Source: Cyclobacterium plantarum
GTDB taxonomy: Bacteria; Bacteroidota; Bacteroidia; Cytophagales; Cyclobacteriaceae
Assembly: GCF_011290685.1 (NCBI RefSeq)
Contig: NZ_JAANYN010000006.1
Location: 1-64,000 of the forward strand
DNA length: 64,000 nt
Reading direction: 5' to 3'
Shown: in pieces, positions 42,305 to 52,964 of the stretch
Position numbering within the stretch: the first letter of the stretch is position 1
Layout: the number at the start of each line of letters is the position of its first letter
Position numbers and translations under genes: made by a program
Notes under the pieces: model-generated
Told to the model about the DNA's origin: nothing
The model's database searches: none
Seen by the model: the letters and a program-made list of their open reading frames with translations, nothing else

Positions 42305-44953
42305 TTACTGGTTATTTTTTTGTTGATACTGCATTCGAGCTTGCATTTCGTAGGGTACCTGGTCCTTAACCTCTTTAAATAAAGGCGCACCACTTTCGTT
42401 AATTACCCCCAGTTTGCTACTCCCCGGATACTTTCCAGCATAGGATTGATTCTGCAGGCGAAGCATTTTTCCATGGGAAGAAAAAACCGTTTCTGAAACA
42501 TGATTGTGAATAAAAAGGTCTGGTGCTGTATCTAAATTCAGGTTGGCACTGATTGTCCAGTTTCCCATTTTAATTTCTACTTTCCCATTTTCGCTCAATC
42601 CTTCAGACAATTCGGTGTCGTTCAGGTCCTCCCCTACCTGAATGATGGTGAAAAACCGCATTTTTAAAGATTTTTTAGAGGTACTTGCTTTTAAATGGTA
42701 TTGGTTATTTTCGTAGGATTTTAATTTCCCATCTTCTCCAAGTGTCCCACGCCAATTTACAGCATCAATATCAAAGGTATCTTGCAGGTGAAAAGATAGT
42801 TTTTCTGAGGCCCATATTCGCCCCGCTCCCATAGCCGTTTTCTGTTGAACGGCAAAGGTTTGGTTTTCCCTGTTGATTTTCATTTTATCCAGGCTGTGGA
42901 TAAGCCAGGACCATTCTACCGGATTACCTGCCTCCAGTTCATCATATACAAGAAGCAGGTTCGGTTTCAATAAAATCAGGTGCCGGTAGTTTTTCAGGAC
43001 CGAATAGTCTTCTCCGGTTTCCTTACTCTTATAGGCCATAGATGCATCCCCCTTGGCATATGCCAATTCATCAGTATGCAAAAATCTGGCTATCCATCCA
43101 AAAGCCTCCGTACTGTATGGCTGGCCCATCCCATCTACCAATATCCCATTCTGGCTTTTGGTATGCTGGTACCAACCTGTTCTGTGGGGATCGCTCATGG
43201 CAACCTTATATCCAGTTCTGTAAAAAAGCTTTTTTCCTCCATACAGCACATTGAAAACATTCTGATCTGAGAGCATGTGCCCATATGAGCCAAAGGGACT
43301 TGAACGCATAGCTACCATCAGGTTTTCCTTTGTATTGCTGATGTCGCTATGCATGGATACCACACCAATGTCATGAAAGGACCTTCCGGTCGGTAAGTCT
43401 AAACTGGGTATAGGATCAGGGATGGATAAATCCCGGGTCTTTGTTAACCGTATCCACCTGAGAGTAGCATGACCTGAAAAATCAGATTTTTCGTATTCTA
43501 AACATTTATTAGCATACCAGGAAGCTTTGGAACTATTGGTAAGTTTGGCTAGTTCGAGAGCGAAAGCAACATACTCCGTACCTGGTGTATCCATTTCTTC
43601 TGAATTATCTGCAAAACCATCCGATGCAGATCCTGGAGGAATATGGTAGATCATCCAATCCACCTGGTTTACATACCAGGGGTGTGCATTGATAAAATCA
43701 AATCCTGTGAATTTTTTAATATACAATGGTATATCTAACATTGTTTCCATATTCATTCGAAAATAGGAAACCCCTTCTGCCCATCCCCCATCCATTCCGC
43801 CCAGGACTGGAGCTTTTGCCAGAAACAATTCATAGGCATATGCCAGCCACTTGGCGGCATCCGGTTCAGTGCCGTAAACCGCCATACCAGTTTGGAAAAA
43901 ATAATGAAGGATATGTTGCCAAACATGTCCACTCAAAACCCTGGACTCAATATTATTGATCCAGGCGGAATAAAAATGAGCTGCCCTGGGCTTAATAGAT
44001 TGCAATAAGCCGGCTTTTTGAATCTCACTGAGTCTGTCATAAAATGTGTCAAATACCAATGCCATGGATAACATACAACGTGCATCTCCAAAGTCATTGA
44101 TACTTGAAACTCCTCTTGGTTCCCAGCTAGCTACTTCAAAGGCTATTTGAATGGCTTTTTCAGCATACTCCTCCTTACCGCTTAAAATATAGCCTTCAGA
44201 TAAGGCCAGAATTAACTCGTAAACCTGGGTCCCCAGTTCCTTGCTGGCATCAAGTCGAAGCTTTCTATTCTGTTCCTCACCTTTACCTTTTCGTAAAGGT
44301 TGGCCTTCCCTTTCCTTAGGGATGCTGGTCTTAAGAGCTTTTTCCGCATTTAGTAAAATGGCCCGGGTATCGTTATTTGGGTCCAGGTGACGAATTTGAG
44401 CAAGATCGGCTTGGGTGACAAGTACTCTTGGATGCGATAAAGGTAATGCCTGCAAAAACTGCTCAGCAGTGGGGGACACTATTGACCTTACACTATCTGC
44501 CACCCTAAAATGTTGTGTCCCTGACCATTTTCCTCCGGATTTCCTAAATTGCCAGTACCAGCTCCCAGTTCCCAACTTCTGATGCGGGTTAAAGATCGCC
44601 CAGGGGCTGTCTTTTAATTCGAGTATCTTTTCCGGGTTAGAAAAAATACTATCCGACGATAACCTGGCTTCATACCTGATATTTTCACCTTTTTCAACTG
44701 GCCATTTTAAAACCGGTGGATTGGTGAGTGCTACCATGCCAGAAGAAGGTTTTGGATAGTCCAGGTACCTTGGATATACCACTTCCAATTGGTGGGGATC
44801 TTCAACAACACCACTCTTCTTGCTGGTTTTTCCCCGGCCAAAAAGAATAAAACCCATAATAACAAATATACCTATGGCAATAAGGATAAAACCTTTAAAA
44901 CCCATTTTTGTTGTTCCAAAAAATCCGTTTGTATTTTCTTTATGATTTCTCAT
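42305..44953 (-). CDS. Heparinase II/III-like polysaccharide lyase with DUF4962 region
   Basis: This 882-residue protein has an N-terminal membrane anchor (about residues 17-40, G-F-I-L-I-A-I-G-I-F-V-I-M-G-F). A beta-sandwich DUF4962-type region follows, then an alpha/alpha toroid (about 180-520, including H-V-W-Q-H-I-L-H-Y-F-F-Q-T-G) and a C-terminal heparinase II/III beta domain (G-S-Y-G-H-M-L-S-D-Q-N-V-F near 600). Such enzymes cleave uronic-acid-containing chains by elimination. The ATG overlaps the DUF1961 stop (ATGA), which supports this start. The sulfatase gene follows. Exact PL family and substrate cannot be set by eye. Confidence 0.85.
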   Translation of the reverse strand: MRNHKENTNGFFGTTKMGFKGFILIAIGIFVIMGFILFGRGKTSKKSGVVEDPHQLEVVYPRYLDYPKPSSGMVALTNPPVLKWPVEKGENIRYEARLSSDSIFSNPEKILELKDSPWAIFNPHQKLGTGSWYWQFRKSGGKWSGTQHFRVADSVRSIVSPTAEQFLQALPLSHPRVLVTQADLAQIRHLDPNNDTRAILLNAEKALKTSIPKEREGQPLRKGKGEEQNRKLRLDASKELGTQVYELILALSEGYILSGKEEYAEKAIQIAFEVASWEPRGVSSINDFGDARCMLSMALVFDTFYDRLSEIQKAGLLQSIKPRAAHFYSAWINNIESRVLSGHVWQHILHYFFQTGMAVYGTEPDAAKWLAYAYELFLAKAPVLGGMDGGWAEGVSYFRMNMETMLDIPLYIKKFTGFDFINAHPWYVNQVDWMIYHIPPGSASDGFADNSEEMDTPGTEYVAFALELAKLTNSSKASWYANKCLEYEKSDFSGHATLRWIRLTKTRDLSIPDPIPSLDLPTGRSFHDIGVVSMHSDISNTKENLMVAMRSSPFGSYGHMLSDQNVFNVLYGGKKLFYRTGYKVAMSDPHRTGWYQHTKSQNGILVDGMGQPYSTEAFGWIARFLHTDELAYAKGDASMAYKSKETGEDYSVLKNYRHLILLKPNLLLVYDELEAGNPVEWSWLIHSLDKMKINRENQTFAVQQKTAMGAGRIWASEKLSFHLQDTFDIDAVNWRGTLGEDGKLKSYENNQYHLKASTSKKSLKMRFFTIIQVGEDLNDTELSEGLSENGKVEIKMGNWTISANLNLDTAPDLFIHNHVSETVFSSHGKMLRLQNQSYAGKYPGSSKLGVINESGAPLFKEVKDQVPYEMQARMQYQQKNNQ

Positions 44954-45678
44954 TTAGAGAGTTCCCAAACTTTAAAGTTTTTGTATCGGAAATGCGTCCA
45001 TTTCATTTGTCGAAAGCCAATTTTACCTTCCTGCAAAACAGGTCCCAGGTCCTTTTCATCAACCCAATCAATGATTTTTCGATTGTCTATATACATCAAA
45101 ATCCGGGAATCGTTTTTCACCAATTTGAGCTTATGGACTTTTTCAGAGCTTATTGGAATTCCAGGTTCCATTTGCTGAACCAGGTGAAACCCACTGTTTT
45201 TCCTTAGGTGTGAAATTTCCCTTCCCGGATTATCCGTTCCATTGGCATAATAGGAAATGTGGTAAGCACTTATATGTTCACTTTTGGTATATTGTGTAAA
45301 GGTACCATCCCTTTTAGGAAAAGAAGTATCGAAAATTCCGGCACCATTATTCCCTTTGGCGGAAAAGAATATTATACACAAACCGACTTCAATATTCAGG
45401 TTTTGGGCTTCCCACTCGGCAATAAAGCTCCCGGGAAAATCCACCGGACACCAAAATACATGGTGGAATTTTTCTTCCGGAGAATACATCTCCATCCAGC
45501 CATCCTTAAACCTGACCTGTCCGGGACCCTCCATTATCCATTCATTAACTGCTCCCTCCGAATCCATATTATTTTGATAGATAAGTTCGCCTTTTTGAAT
45601 TCCCTGTATTTGGCAAAAGCATTCATAAAAGGACAATAGCACAGACAGAAAAAGAAAAACGACAGTTCTCATGTGCAA
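44950..45678 (-). CDS. DUF1961 family protein (YesU-like jelly roll)
   Basis: This 242-residue exported protein has a signal peptide ending near Y-E-C-F-C-Q. The DUF1961 fold is seen in W-I-M-E-G-P-G-Q-V-R-F, H-H-V-F-W-C-P-V-D-F-P-G, and the terminal G-K-I-G-F-R-Q-M-K-W-T-H-F-R-Y-K-N-F. YesU-like proteins occur in pectin and uronate pathways and have a concanavalin-like fold with unclear catalytic role. It overlaps the heparinase gene start by four bases, so both are made together. Confidence 0.85.
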   Translation of the reverse strand: MHMRTVVFLFLSVLLSFYECFCQIQGIQKGELIYQNNMDSEGAVNEWIMEGPGQVRFKDGWMEMYSPEEKFHHVFWCPVDFPGSFIAEWEAQNLNIEVGLCIIFFSAKGNNGAGIFDTSFPKRDGTFTQYTKSEHISAYHISYYANGTDNPGREISHLRKNSGFHLVQQMEPGIPISSEKVHKLKLVKNDSRILMYIDNRKIIDWVDEKDLGPVLQEGKIGFRQMKWTHFRYKNFKVWELSK

Positions 45679-45873
45679 ATCGGCTACATTTTTATTGCAT
45701 TTTCAGGTAATTTAACCAAATAACTGACCCGGTTATCCACACCCTGAGGTCTCAGTAAATAGACCAAGAAATAATAACAAACCCTTGAATCCAGTTACGA
45801 TTTTAACAGGAAAACATCAGGGTTCGGGTAGAGGTTGTTAATTATTTTTTTTATACCAAAGGATGAACCACGA

Positions 45874-45908
45874 ATTAAAACGGGAAAACAGAAGTCTCCC
45901 GTTTTAAT
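45874..45908 (-). terminator. Long hairpin between susD and the DUF1961 gene
   Basis: Perfect 12-bp arms ATTAAAACGGGA (45874-45885) and TCCCGTTTTAAT (45897-45908) enclose 11 bases. It lies 28 bp after the SusD stop of system 3. No direct T-run follows on the minus strand, so it may be a leaky attenuator or an RNA-stability element that separates SusCD expression from enzyme expression. Confidence 0.6.
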
Positions 45909-45935
45909 CCCGATTCACCCATTCAATTTCCCTGT

Positions 45936-47738
45936 TCAATACCCGGGGTTTTGCTGCAGGGGTGGCTGGGTCCTGTCAATTTCGTGTTGAGGAATAGGCC
46001 GTAGCAAATGCATTTCTGATAATGCACCATTGGATTTTGTCCAAAAATTATACTTTTGAGTTCTTTCAAGTAACTTATTAGTTCTTTTCAGATCAAACCA
46101 CCTGTTGAATTCACCCATTAACTCTCTTGCACTTTCATCCAAAATCATATCAATGGAAATATTGGCAGCGGTGGCTCTGTAGGACTCTGTTTCCAATGAA
46201 CTTAGCATTTCAGGAAATTTTGCCTTTTGCGGATCCACTCCCTGACCTACTGCCCGATCCAACACTTTATTGTAATAGACCTCAGCACCGCCCAAAGAGC
46301 CACCTGTAGCACCTTTCACAATAGCTTCAGCGGCTAAAAGATATGCCTCGGCCGATCTGAACAAGGCAAAATCAAAGGTTCCATGACCATCTCCATATGG
46401 GATGTTTGGTTCCCAAAATTTCCACATGGTAGGCCTGAATGCAGTAAGCCTTGAAATAGCCTCACCGCTAATGATCTGCTCATGATTCATAACAGCATAA
46501 TTCTTGGTTCCCCCCTCGTCTATCCCTTTGTCAGCACCGAAAGCCGGCCTATTCCATGGAGTCCAATAAGCAACAGTATCTCCTACTTCATAGCTTACTG
46601 TCAAGCTTGGATCATCAAAACTATAGGCATAATCATTAACTGGCTGAAGCGCATAAATGACCCGCAGAAAATTATGGGAATAGCGGCTATCGACCTGCGG
46701 ATCAAATAATCGATACAGAGCGGGTGTGGGTTCATTTTGGTTCAAGTGCCGGTTGTAATCACTGGTTCTACCCCTGCTACCCACCAACTCTGTGTTTCCC
46801 GGAAAAATGGAATGGTAATAATTGCCTGGTTCCCGGCCATTTCCTTCCATAGCATTGGTTAGCACATCATTATTGTATTGAATAGCAAAAACCACCTCAC
46901 TGTTTTTCGGATCCTGTGATCCTGAATATTGCGTAAGCGGATTTTCAGAACGTATGGGAAAGAGCGTGTTGTACGATTCCACCAATGGATAGGCTTCTAT
47001 CACTTTATCCGCATACTCCAGCGCTTTGTCGAAATCACCTGGATTGCCACCTAGAGAATTGTTGAAATTCCAGCCACGAGTCAAATATACCTTTGCCAAA
47101 AGAAACTGTGCCGCCCCCTTGGTAGCCCTGCCATACTCGGTGGCTACCTCAGGAAGGTCGGCCTCTGCTTCTGTCAGGTCTTGGATGATTTGAGAATAAA
47201 TAGTTGCTGAGGCAACTCTTTCGACCGCTTTATTCGCCGTTATGGTTTCCTCAAGGGGCATGGGAACATCTCCCCAGGTCTGAACCAGGTAAAAATAAGT
47301 AAGAGCGCGCAGAAATTTGGCTTCTCCTACTCTTGCCGATTTGAGGGCCGGATTGGAATAAGTAATGTCTTCGGCCCTACTGATGGCTGCATTGGTCCTG
47401 CCAATCTCGCGGTAAAATATATCCCAGGGTCCGATAAATGTTTCTGATGTGATATTTACGTAGGTATCTAGGACAGGACCCTGCCCTACTGATTTTTCAG
47501 TCCAAAGGCCATTTTGGAAAAGGTCCGTCCCTGGTAAGGCTATGGGATACTGAAGAATAAAATCCCGCAATAGTGGGTAACATGATTTAATTAAATCCTC
47601 ATACCCTGCTTCTGTGGTAACATAAGAATCAGTCGTGATATTTGAAATGGATTCTTCTTTAAGGAAATCCTGGCATCCTGTACCGCTCAACATGAGTAGC
47701 AAAAACAGGAGCACATTTTGAAAGTTATATTTTTTCAT
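45936..47738 (-). CDS. RagB/SusD family lipoprotein (system 3)
   Basis: This 600-residue SusD-like protein has a lipobox S-G-T-G-C at Cys22 followed by Q-D-F-L-K-E-E. The SusD core has F-L-R-A-L-T-Y-F-Y-L-V-Q-T-W-G-D-V-P and the C-terminal part E-S-A-R-E-L-M-G-E-F-N-R-W-F-D-L-K-R-T. It sits 32 bp after SusC and is the largest of the four SusD copies. It presumably binds a uronic-acid-rich glycan, judged from the lyase downstream. Confidence 0.93.
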   Translation of the reverse strand: MKKYNFQNVLLFLLLMLSGTGCQDFLKEESISNITTDSYVTTEAGYEDLIKSCYPLLRDFILQYPIALPGTDLFQNGLWTEKSVGQGPVLDTYVNITSETFIGPWDIFYREIGRTNAAISRAEDITYSNPALKSARVGEAKFLRALTYFYLVQTWGDVPMPLEETITANKAVERVASATIYSQIIQDLTEAEADLPEVATEYGRATKGAAQFLLAKVYLTRGWNFNNSLGGNPGDFDKALEYADKVIEAYPLVESYNTLFPIRSENPLTQYSGSQDPKNSEVVFAIQYNNDVLTNAMEGNGREPGNYYHSIFPGNTELVGSRGRTSDYNRHLNQNEPTPALYRLFDPQVDSRYSHNFLRVIYALQPVNDYAYSFDDPSLTVSYEVGDTVAYWTPWNRPAFGADKGIDEGGTKNYAVMNHEQIISGEAISRLTAFRPTMWKFWEPNIPYGDGHGTFDFALFRSAEAYLLAAEAIVKGATGGSLGGAEVYYNKVLDRAVGQGVDPQKAKFPEMLSSLETESYRATAANISIDMILDESARELMGEFNRWFDLKRTNKLLERTQKYNFWTKSNGALSEMHLLRPIPQHEIDRTQPPLQQNPGY

Positions 47739-47770
47739 TTTGTAACTATTTTAAATATCAGGAAGAGAAA

Positions 47771-50700
47771 TTAGAAAGATGCACTTACACCAAACTGGAA
47801 AATGGAATGGGGAACATCATCTTGATAGGTTCCGGAATTGAATTCAGGATCCATCCAAATATTTTTTTCCTTGGTAAAAACAAAAACATTATTGGCCTGA
47901 CCATACAGTCTAAGATTACTGAATTTAATGGTATTAAGCAGGCCAGGTGGTAAGGTATACCCTAGCGTAATGTTAGATATTCTCCAAAAGCTGGCATCCT
48001 TATATTGAATGGCCTCCCGGAAAGGGTTATTTTGCCATACACCATAGTAATCATTGGTAGGATTATTTTCGGTCCAATAATTGAGGTTCAATCTATTGTA
48101 GCGATTACTACCGAGATCTCCCATGGTACCCTGCAGCAAGCTATTCCTGAACTGTACACCCTGCCGTGTGTACACAAAAATGGACAAATCCCAATCTTTA
48201 TAGGTAAACATGTTGTTAATTCCAGCCATCCATTTGGGCAACTGATTTCCCAAAATAACCCGATCATCGATCCCCTCAGAAGAAGAAATCAATCCGTCAT
48301 TATTCTGATCTACTACCTTTACCGATCCTGGAACCTGTCCATAAGATAAGGCTTCTTCTGCTTCATCCAACTGCCAGATTCCATCAAATTCATAGTAATA
48401 ATTGGATCTTAGGGACTGTCCTACAAAAAGCCTGTTGGCAATATCTTCCTGGACGGTTCCACCGTATAATTCTAATATTTCATTGTGATTGGAAGAAAAA
48501 TTAACTGTAGTATTCCACCTGAAATTTTGGGTTTGAACATTGACTGAATTTATGGTAATCTCAATTCCCCTATTGAGCAACTTCCCCACATTGGATGTTA
48601 TCGCTCCAAAACCAAGGGAGGTAGGAATTGCCACATTTTGGATCAGATCATTTGTTTTTTTATTGTAAAGTTCAATTTCTGTATTAACCCGGTTTTCAAG
48701 AAATCCCATGTTGATTCCCAGGTTAAATTCTTCGCTATTTTCCCATCGCAATTCAGAATTTCCAATATTCCTTGGGGCATAACCATAAGCAGGGTTACCA
48801 TCAAAATCATATGCTGTCCTGTTCAGATATGCCTGAGTACTATACGGTGCTACAACATCATTACCTACCCGGCCATAACTCAACCTGATTTTTAAATCTG
48901 AAAACAAATTTAAATTCTGAATGAAGGCTTCATCTCCGACCCTGTAAGCAATTGCTGCCGAAGGAAAAAATGCCCATTGGTTGCCTGCTGCTAAAACTGA
49001 GGAGCCATCATATCTTCCTGTAAGTGTTACCAGGTACTTTTCATTGAAAATATAATTGAACCTTCCCATATAGGACATGATAGACCTTTCTACCAAATCA
49101 CTCCCTACACCATTGATCTGGGCGGCGGTATTTAGGGCATAAAAACTCGAGTTATATGCCAGGTTTTCTACCCTTATCATGGAACTTTCAAATCTTTCCT
49201 GAAGCGCACTCTGGACAGCTGTAAAATTCAGATCATGTAATCCAGTCTTAAATTTATAATTTAAAATATTATCCCAGGTATAGGAGCCATTAAATTGGAA
49301 GTCATTTCCTGCGCTGGGCAATCTGTTCAACCTGCTTTTAGAATCTGCTCCCCGGAATTCACCTCTTCTGCTGTTAAATACTGATGTTGACAAAGAAGAT
49401 TTAAACGATAATCCCTCAAATGGAGTTAACTCCACATATGCATTGCCCAGGAAACTGGAAACCCGCGTTTCATCCTGGAAATTTTTGGCTGCTACCTCTG
49501 TTAAAGGATTATTGACCTGAGTATCCTTAATTCCCATCCAAAAAGCATATCCATCCACATTTTTGTCGTTGGTTTCAGTGGGATTACTTAAATCGTCATA
49601 ATAGATGGTACCTGTTGGTCTTGCCCTATATGCATTTCTTAAGGTTTCAAAGGAACCAGTACTGAGAATACTATGGGTATAGTACGTATTAAAACCAACT
49701 TTTACTACATTATTCAATTTGCTGTCTGCACTTCCTTTCAGATTGAATCTTTCAAAACCAGTGTGCAAAACATTTCCTCTTTCATTCAGGTATCCCGCTG
49801 AAAAATAATGCGTGGTATTTTCGTTCCCCCCGGAAAGTGCGATCACGTGACTGGTTTGGAGGGATGGATCCGTAACTTCATCCACCCAATTAACAGATCT
49901 TCCATTTTGAACATTCTCTAATTGAGCAGTAGTCCAAATTACCTGAGCATTGGGATTTTCGGCAAGGACCACATCATTGTACGCACCGTAAAACTCCTGT
50001 GCATTCATAAGGTCAGGCAAAAAGGCAGGTGTTTTGACCCCCGCATAGCCCTCATAAGTCACTTTTGTTTTACCCTGCACCCCTTTTTTGGTGGTTATGA
50101 TTATTACTCCATTGGCACCACGGGCACCATAAATGGCAGAGGAAGAAGCATCTTTCAGCACATCCATGGAAGCTATATCACTGGGGTTCAAAGTATTTAA
50201 TTTTCCTCCCATTACTCCGTCAATTACAATCAAGGGTTCATTACTAAAACCTATAGATTGAAGTCCCCTGATATCAATGGTATAATCTGATCCGGGCCGG
50301 GAATTGATTTTGTTGACATTTACCCCAGCTACCTGACCTTGAAGTGCCCTGGCAGCCTGTACCGGGTTTTGCCTGATAATATCTTCTGAATCTATAGAAC
50401 CGACTGCACCTGTCAAATCACTCTTTTTGATTTCTCCATATCCCACTACCACGACTTCCTCCAGCGCAGATGCATCAGGTTCCAAACTAATGTTTAAACT
50501 GGATTGGTTGCTAATCGTGACGTTTTGGGCAATGTATCCAATATAAGAAAATACCAAAGTGGCCCCCTCCTCGACCGTCAGGGAATAATTACCATCTAAA
50601 TCAGTAACGGTACCTGAGGTGGTGCCAAGGACTGTCACCGTAGCCCCTGGTAAAGGCTCTCCGTTTTCATCCGTAACTTTACCCGAAATCGTGATTTCAT

Positions 50701-51094
50701 CATATTCCACCAGCTCAACCAAACTTTTCTGGTCTGATTTCTTGACATGGATGGTCTCGTTGACTTGTTTGAACCTAAGGTTGGTTTGGGTCGCAATGGA
50801 TACCAACAAATCATACAGGCTTTCTCCGTTGCTTGCTATGGTTACCAAGGGACTGTTCTGGATTTCCCTACCGGCAAAAACAAAATTGAAATCCGTTATC
50901 TTCTCCAGTTCTTTAAAGGCTGTTTCTACCTTTACCTCATTGAGTGAAAGGTTTACGTTTACTTCTTCTATACTTTTCACCTGTGCATTGCCGTTCCAGG
51001 CAAGCAGCAAACTCATGCTGAGGCATTGTAGGGTGAAAGCCAGGGTAAATAATTTGCTCATGTAAATTACATGCTTAAGTAGGCATTTTTTCAT
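47771..51094 (-). CDS. SusC-type TonB-dependent transporter with STN domain (system 3)
   Basis: The product is 1107 residues from the ATG at 51094. The frame is open to 51175, but the leader before M-K-K-C-L-L-K-H-V-I has no signal-peptide character. The signal peptide ends at N-G-N-A-Q (residue 38). STN is at about 45-118, the regulatory-like domain (V-T-D-E-N-G-E-P-L-P-G-A) at about 135-205, and E-E-V-V-V-V-G-Y-G near 212-220. Plug and barrel follow. It pairs with the FecR and sigma genes upstream for ligand-dependent induction. Confidence 0.94.
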   Translation of the reverse strand: MKKCLLKHVIYMSKLFTLAFTLQCLSMSLLLAWNGNAQVKSIEEVNVNLSLNEVKVETAFKELEKITDFNFVFAGREIQNSPLVTIASNGESLYDLLVSIATQTNLRFKQVNETIHVKKSDQKSLVELVEYDEITISGKVTDENGEPLPGATVTVLGTTSGTVTDLDGNYSLTVEEGATLVFSYIGYIAQNVTISNQSSLNISLEPDASALEEVVVVGYGEIKKSDLTGAVGSIDSEDIIRQNPVQAARALQGQVAGVNVNKINSRPGSDYTIDIRGLQSIGFSNEPLIVIDGVMGGKLNTLNPSDIASMDVLKDASSSAIYGARGANGVIIITTKKGVQGKTKVTYEGYAGVKTPAFLPDLMNAQEFYGAYNDVVLAENPNAQVIWTTAQLENVQNGRSVNWVDEVTDPSLQTSHVIALSGGNENTTHYFSAGYLNERGNVLHTGFERFNLKGSADSKLNNVVKVGFNTYYTHSILSTGSFETLRNAYRARPTGTIYYDDLSNPTETNDKNVDGYAFWMGIKDTQVNNPLTEVAAKNFQDETRVSSFLGNAYVELTPFEGLSFKSSLSTSVFNSRRGEFRGADSKSRLNRLPSAGNDFQFNGSYTWDNILNYKFKTGLHDLNFTAVQSALQERFESSMIRVENLAYNSSFYALNTAAQINGVGSDLVERSIMSYMGRFNYIFNEKYLVTLTGRYDGSSVLAAGNQWAFFPSAAIAYRVGDEAFIQNLNLFSDLKIRLSYGRVGNDVVAPYSTQAYLNRTAYDFDGNPAYGYAPRNIGNSELRWENSEEFNLGINMGFLENRVNTEIELYNKKTNDLIQNVAIPTSLGFGAITSNVGKLLNRGIEITINSVNVQTQNFRWNTTVNFSSNHNEILELYGGTVQEDIANRLFVGQSLRSNYYYEFDGIWQLDEAEEALSYGQVPGSVKVVDQNNDGLISSSEGIDDRVILGNQLPKWMAGINNMFTYKDWDLSIFVYTRQGVQFRNSLLQGTMGDLGSNRYNRLNLNYWTENNPTNDYYGVWQNNPFREAIQYKDASFWRISNITLGYTLPPGLLNTIKFSNLRLYGQANNVFVFTKEKNIWMDPEFNSGTYQDDVPHSIFQFGVSASF

Positions 51095-51240
51095 ATCTTT
51101 ACATTGTTTGTTTGTTAAATAAACATTTAACGGAACAGGGATGGCCGTCCCCGTTTCCGCTTCCATTGGGGCCATAGGTGTTGACGCACTTGTGGCCCTT
51201 TTTCCATTTTGTTCGTCAGGTTTTGTCCATAGGCTTGTTT

Positions 51241-52350
51241 TTATTTAAAATTTAAGGTTACCTGGTCTTTATCTATCCTAAAATCAAATCGGGCAGAATA
51301 ACTCAGCCCTTCCAATACGTTCTCCAATGTTTGGTTGTGAAACCTCCCCGATAATTCCAAATCATTTCTGGGCAGGTTCGCAAAACTTATTTTAACCCCA
51401 TACCAATTTTCCAAAACCCGTTTAATTTCGATCATAGGGGTATGTTCAAAGACAATGGTCTTTTTGGTCCAGGCCAGCACCTTTTGCGCATCAAAGGCTA
51501 CTTGTTTTACTTCCTCTCTGTCCAGATTGATGTGCAGGCCCTGCCCCATATCAAGCCGTGTATTTTGAGAGGGCATCAATTCAAAATCCACTGCCACCAA
51601 TCCCGTGAACAAGGAAATATCCAAAGGCTCATTTTCAAAGGCTTTGATATTAAAGGATGTACCCAGGGCGGTGGTGGTGACCGGACCGGTCTTCACCTTA
51701 AAGGGCCGCTTTTTGTCTTCCGCCACCTCAAAAAATGCTTCACCCTGCAACTCCAATACCCGCTGATGGGACTCGAAATTTTTGATGTACCGGAGTGAGC
51801 TTCCTGAATTAAGGATAACCTTAGAGCCATCCTGTAAGGTCAGATTGGATTTTACACCGGGAGATGCAATATGCTCTTCATAGATGACGGGCAGCTCTAC
51901 CAGTTGGGGCAAAGGCTGGGGTAAAAACAAATTGACCATAAAGGAAAGGGAAAATGCAAGGACCAGGATGCCCACCAAACGGTAAAATTGCATGGACCTA
52001 TTATAATCCCTGCCAGTCCCCTTTTCAAATCTCCGGAGTGTACCTGATGAGTCCAAGGGTATGACTTTCTTATCCTTTACTCCCACCTGAATTTTATCCA
52101 GGGCCTGGTCGATGGCCATCCAGGTATACTCTATGCGCTCCTGGCCAACCTTTCTACCCTTTCTGGACATGTTCAATACCAGCTTTCTGGCCTGAACCAT
52201 ATCTTTGTTCTTTCCGGGATTTTCAGCCACATAGGCTTCCCAATAGGTTTTGGTGGCGGTATCGGGATACAGCACCCATTTTTGGAATTCGGCATCCAAA
52301 ACAAAATCTTCTACGGTATAATCTCGTTTACACATGGTATCGGTATTCAT
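51241..52350 (-). CDS. FecR family anti-sigma factor (system 3)
   Basis: This 369-residue protein has an N-terminal cytoplasmic part, one membrane span (F-Y-R-L-V-G-I-L-V-L-A-F-S-L-S-F near residue 127-148), the FecR domain (L-T-L-Q-D-G-S-K-V-I-L-N-S-G-S) and the C-terminal DUF4974 domain (N-W-Y-G-V-K-I and L-E-N-V-L-E-G-L). It should link the STN domain of the SusC downstream to the sigma factor. The sigma gene is about 840 bp upstream, an unusually long gap for such a pair. Confidence 0.93.
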   Translation of the reverse strand: MNTDTMCKRDYTVEDFVLDAEFQKWVLYPDTATKTYWEAYVAENPGKNKDMVQARKLVLNMSRKGRKVGQERIEYTWMAIDQALDKIQVGVKDKKVIPLDSSGTLRRFEKGTGRDYNRSMQFYRLVGILVLAFSLSFMVNLFLPQPLPQLVELPVIYEEHIASPGVKSNLTLQDGSKVILNSGSSLRYIKNFESHQRVLELQGEAFFEVAEDKKRPFKVKTGPVTTTALGTSFNIKAFENEPLDISLFTGLVAVDFELMPSQNTRLDMGQGLHINLDREEVKQVAFDAQKVLAWTKKTIVFEHTPMIEIKRVLENWYGVKISFANLPRNDLELSGRFHNQTLENVLEGLSYSARFDFRIDKDQVTLNFK

Positions 52351-52778
52351 ACAAAGGAGACAAGGAAGCGAAAAAGTTATCCTTCGAAAAGAAAAAATAT
52401 TTTAAAATTTGGGGAATAATTAAAAATAGGAAGGGATTATTACGTACTATGGCCGGCTTCCTGCCCTACAATATTTTGATGGATGATAAAACCCAATTTT
52501 GGCATAAGTTTATCGAAAAAGGACATTTAGATCTACCGGCCTAGTACGTGTTCTTACAAACTGCCACGAATGCAAGCCCGGTCATTCGATATACTATTGT
52601 TTAAAGTTGGCACATTACCGATGACGTAATTTAACTTTTGTTTGATTTAGTAGTACTCCTGATGAATTTTGATAAAAAAAGGCATATTTTTTAAATACGC
52701 AAAGAGCGATGGGCCGACAAAAAACCGGGGGTGCGGCAGGTATGTGGGGGGAAGGATTTTTTTGTCTTGATTTCCTGC

Positions 52779-52823
52779 CCTCCGGGAGGCGGGTTTGGTA
52801 CTTTTTCATCAAGGAAAAAGTAC
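52779..52823. repeat. Intergenic palindromic repeat cluster
   Basis: A GC-rich inverted repeat around GCCCTCCGGGAGGC (about 52777-52790) is followed by perfect 10-bp arms GTACTTTTTC (52798-52807) and GAAAAAGTAC (52814-52823) with a 6-base loop. Words of this kind often occur dispersed between genes in Bacteroidota, which is recalled and not checked. Only one copy is seen in the window. Confidence 0.5.
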
Positions 52824-52964
52824 AATAAAAAATGCTAAAATGCCAAAAATAAGCTTTAACTCCCAATTATCCATTAAAAAATGAGACATCTATTTTCCCA
52901 TATAGCTAATTTTAAATTCTGATACATTGAACAAATCAATATCCCCAAATATTGCAAACAACAT

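Noticed and set aside
52615-52866. An 83-codon minus-strand frame in the sigma-fecR gap
   Set aside because: It runs through palindromic repeats and has no family resemblance, so it is more likely chance.
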